Assembly: GCA_964520055.1 (NCBI GenBank)
Contig: CAZFME010000097.1
Location: 1-8,127, forward strand
Length of the DNA: 8,127 nucleotides
Direction of reading: 5' to 3'
Source: DUNY01 sp964520055
Lineage (GTDB): Bacteria > Bacillota > Thermosediminibacteria > Thermosediminibacterales > Tepidanaerobacteraceae
Shown: positions 6,570 to 8,127 of the stretch, piece by piece
How the letters are laid out: every line of letters starts with the position of its first letter
Position numbering within the stretch: the stretch's first letter is position 1
Position numbers and translations under genes: made by a program
Notes under the pieces: generated by a model
Database searches by the model: none
The model's input: the letters and a program-made list of their open reading frames with translations, nothing else
What the model was told of the DNA's origin: nothing

Positions 6570-6597
6570 GACCGAAGCAAAGGAGTGTTGTAATTAA

Positions 6598-7452
6598 TTG
6601 GGAACATTAATCAAAGGTAAACCTGTTGCAGATGCAATAAAGGAAAAGCTGAAGGCAGAAGTGGAAGATTTAAAGGTGAAGGGTATTATTCCCAAGTTGA
6701 CGATTATCAGGGTGGGAGAGGACCCCAGCGATATGGCATACGAACGTGGGGCCCTCAAAACAATGGCAAGTATAAGTATACAAACAGATGTAAGGGAACT
6801 GCCGCAAAATATTATCCAAAGTGACTTTATTGATGAATTAAAAAAGATAAACAGTGATCCATCAATTCACGGTATCCTAATTTTGAGGCCTTTACCCGAA
6901 CAATTAGACGAAATGGTCCTAAAAAATGTAATTGCACCTGAAAAAGATGTGGATTGTTTTAGCCCAGTCAATGTGGCAAAAGTCTTTGAAGGGGATGAAA
7001 CTGGATTTCCACCCTGTACTCCGTCAGCGGTAATGGAAATATTAAAGTTTTACGATATTGAACTGAAGGGTAAAAGTACAGTAGTTGTAGGAAGGTCCAT
7101 GATTGTCGGCAAACCCGCGGCCATGCTACTATTAAAACAGCATGCCACTGTAACCATATGCCATTCCAAGACAAGGAACCTACCTTTGGTTGCATCCGGT
7201 GCCAAATTGCTGGTGGTAGGTATAGGCAGAGCAAAAATGGTGAATTCTAGCTACATTAAAGATGGGGCGATTGTTATTGATGTAGGAATAAACGTGGATG
7301 CAGATGGAAAATTATGCGGTGATGTGGATACCGATGATTGCGTAAAAAAGGCTTCTATGATTACTCCGGTTCCCGGTGGAGTCGGTTCTGTTACGACTTC
7401 TGTTCTGGCAAAGCATGTGATTAAAGCATGTAAAATGCAGGTAGGTTTATAA
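6598..7452 (+). CDS. folD: FolD-family methylene-THF dehydrogenase, cyclohydrolase residues replaced
   Basis: 284 residues, the normal family length. FolD oxidises 5,10-methylene-THF to methenyl-THF with NAD(P)+ and usually also hydrolyses it to 10-formyl-THF, in the cytoplasm; in acetogens it works reductively in the methyl branch. TTG 6598 is forced because TAA lies directly upstream in frame; AAAGGAG (6579-6585) is 12 nt away, rather far. Visible are GKPVADAIK near the N-terminus, VGEDPSDMAYERGALK (39-54), RPLPEQLDE (97-105), EKDVDCF (115-121), the nucleotide loop VVVGRSMIVGKPAAMLLLK (162-180) and PVPGGVGSVTTSVL (257-270). Against the usual YVxxKxK and LVQLPLP, the catalytic lysine position is Ala52 and the glutamine position is Leu96; Asp119 is kept. 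A similar YERGA.K pattern occurs, as I recall, in a clostridial FolD branch. Flanking sequences look decayed, but this frame is intact. Confidence 0.9.
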   Translation: MGTLIKGKPVADAIKEKLKAEVEDLKVKGIIPKLTIIRVGEDPSDMAYERGALKTMASISIQTDVRELPQNIIQSDFIDELKKINSDPSIHGILILRPLPEQLDEMVLKNVIAPEKDVDCFSPVNVAKVFEGDETGFPPCTPSAVMEILKFYDIELKGKSTVVVGRSMIVGKPAAMLLLKQHATVTICHSKTRNLPLVASGAKLLVVGIGRAKMVNSSYIKDGAIVIDVGINVDADGKLCGDVDTDDCVKKASMITPVPGGVGSVTTSVLAKHVIKACKMQVGL

Positions 7453-7467
7453 AAGCCGGAGGGTTCC

Positions 7468-7569
7468 GTTAACGTAAAACAAAGAAATCGGCATTTATGT
7501 AATGGCGTCCACACTATGGCCATCGGTGTCGAAGAGAACTACCATTGACTTTGGCCGAGGCAGAATTTC
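7468..7569 (+). pseudogene. Possible C-terminal remnant of acetogen-type metF
   Basis: Between folD and the lpd fragment, the folD frame after its stop reads NRHLCNGVHTMAIGVEENYH, then TGA (7546-7548), then LWPRQNFKGG. This recalls, from memory, the end of Clostridia methylenetetrahydrofolate reductases (pattern GVHxMAxxWEE...GLLPRP). There is no start codon or ribosome binding site for it. Position supports it: in acetogen clusters such as that of Clostridium ljungdahlii, metV and metF lie between folD and lpdA. The reductase barrel itself is absent. The evidence is short and partly positional; an unrelated spacer is possible. Confidence 0.35.
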
Positions 7570-7584
7570 AAAGGAGGCATCTAG

Positions 7585-8070
7585 ATGAGAATTGTGGTAA
7601 TAGGGGCAGGGCCCGGTGGATATGAGGCGGCGATAAAAGCTGCTAAACTTGGGGCAAAAGTAACCGTTGTGGAAAAAGATAAGGTGGGTGGAACTTGCCT
7701 AAACAGTGGCTGTATGCCCACCAAATCGTTGTTAGCATCTTCAGAGGTGCTAACAACGGTTAATAATGCCGATAAATTCGGTGTATATGTTACCGGAGAA
7801 GTGAATGCTGATTTTTCTGACATGATAAACAAGAAAGATAAACTGGTTTTACAATTAGTCAAGGGTATTGAATTTCTCTTAAAAAAGAACGGTGTTGGGG
7901 TAGTCAAAGGCGTCGGGAAACTTGCAGACAAAAATAAGGTTGAAGTTACCCGAAATGTTAAAATGTCAGATAATACCAGAGAAGGATTTTTTTATTATGG
8001 CTCTAAATTTCGAAAGGAGAAAATAAAGTTAGTATCAAAAATAGGTCATAAGGCAAAACCTTTGCGCTGA
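7585..8070 (+). pseudogene. lpdA: Truncated dihydrolipoamide dehydrogenase (FAD/disulfide N-terminus only)
   Basis: The start is clear: AAAGGAGG (7570-7577), 7 nt before ATG. Residues 1-121 are a good E3 N-terminus: FAD-binding GAGPGG (7-12), acidic E30, and the redox-active disulfide loop GGTCLNSGCMPTK with C38 and C43. The 161-residue frame then diverges: after NKVEVT comes a Lys/Arg-rich tail with no ATGS motif, no NAD domain and no C-terminal interface domain with the HxxxxE pair. Normal length is about 455-470. It cannot be an active E3, so a deletion remnant is likely. The tail contains AAAGGAG at 8013-8019 with no ATG, GTG or TTG start at a usable distance, which may mark another fused remnant. 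In acetogens lpdA sits with Wood-Ljungdahl genes, matching folD next door. Expression as a small flavin-binding protein is possible but unlikely. Confidence 0.75.
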
Positions 8071-8090
8071 TAAAATGCAAAGGTTTTTTT
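8055..8090 (+). terminator. Intrinsic terminator after the lpd remnant
   Basis: AAAACCTTTGC (8055-8065) pairs perfectly with GCAAAGGTTTT (8077-8087) around an 11-nt loop, followed by T to 8090. The stop codon of the lpd remnant (8068-8070) lies within the loop, so the reading frame runs straight into the terminator. Confidence 0.8.
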
Positions 8091-8104
8091 CACAAAAAAA
8101 GAGG

Positions 8105-8122
8105 ACAAATACTAGTATTTGT
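8105..8122. promoter_or_regulatory. 18-bp perfect palindrome, candidate operator
   Basis: ACAAATACTAGTATTTGT is exactly self-complementary with no spacer. It follows the terminator and lies 5 bp from the window end, probably upstream of the next transcription unit. Its shape suits a dimeric repressor such as a MarR- or TetR-type protein. I cannot match it to a named box. The central TACTAGTAT could overlap a -10 element. Confidence 0.4.
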
Positions 8123-8127
8123 AGAAT

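Noticed and set aside
6570..6597. THF riboswitch before folD
   Set aside because: The conserved THF-riboswitch core (the GUUAAGU-like segment and its pairing elements) is not visible in 6340-6597.
7546..7548. In-frame TGA in the MetF-like stretch as selenocysteine
   Set aside because: The coding stretch is too short, lacks a start, has no obvious SECIS hairpin directly after the TGA, and MetF is not known as a selenoprotein.

Overview
The window looks like chromosomal DNA of an anaerobic, low-to-moderate-GC Firmicute of the class Clostridia, perhaps Peptococcaceae-like. The pointers are strong AGGAGG-type ribosome binding sites, GTG/TTG starts, an S-layer-homology (SLH) surface protein, a clostridial-type FolD and a folD/lpd neighbourhood that recalls the Wood-Ljungdahl gene cluster of acetogens. 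The assignment is an inference; no rRNA or tRNA gene is present. All convincing genes lie on the + strand.

Region 1 (1-2990, envelope). The 3' end of a TolC-family gene is followed by a 142-bp gap with a tandem TTACAA box and a strong Shine-Dalgarno. Then comes a large secreted SLH protein with a duplicated PPGQLKK motif and two ~145-residue tandem repeats, closed by a very good intrinsic terminator.

Region 2 (2990-6349, exopolysaccharide). A frame-broken, unrecognised reading frame runs up to 12 bp before a compact operon: a PgaD-like two-TM protein with an extra C-terminal domain, a PgaC/IcaA-type GT2 synthase, and an IcaB/PgaB-type deacetylase lipoprotein. Together these would make and partly deacetylate a poly-beta-1,6-N-acetylglucosamine-like polymer at the cell surface. 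The deacetylase ribosome binding site sits in a perfect small hairpin and its start is TTG. A GC-rich hairpin without a U-tract covers the end of the operon.

Region 3 (6350-8127, one-carbon metabolism, apparently decaying). Intact folD lies between remnants. Upstream are two short reading frames that become one if a 4-bp duplication is removed. Downstream is a short stretch resembling the C-terminus of an acetogen-type MetF, then a dihydrolipoamide dehydrogenase gene that keeps only its FAD-binding and redox-disulfide N-terminus before running into a terminator. In acetogen clusters of the order folD-metV-metF-lpdA, this is what an internal deletion of metV and most of metF plus truncation of lpdA would leave. 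FolD lacks the usual cyclohydrolase lysine and glutamine, so it may be dehydrogenase-only. The window ends in an 18-bp perfect palindrome, a candidate operator for a gene outside the window.

I saw no CRISPR array, complete insertion sequence or RNA gene. The most notable points are the decayed folD-metF-lpd locus, the modified PgaD and the hairpin-masked deacetylase start.
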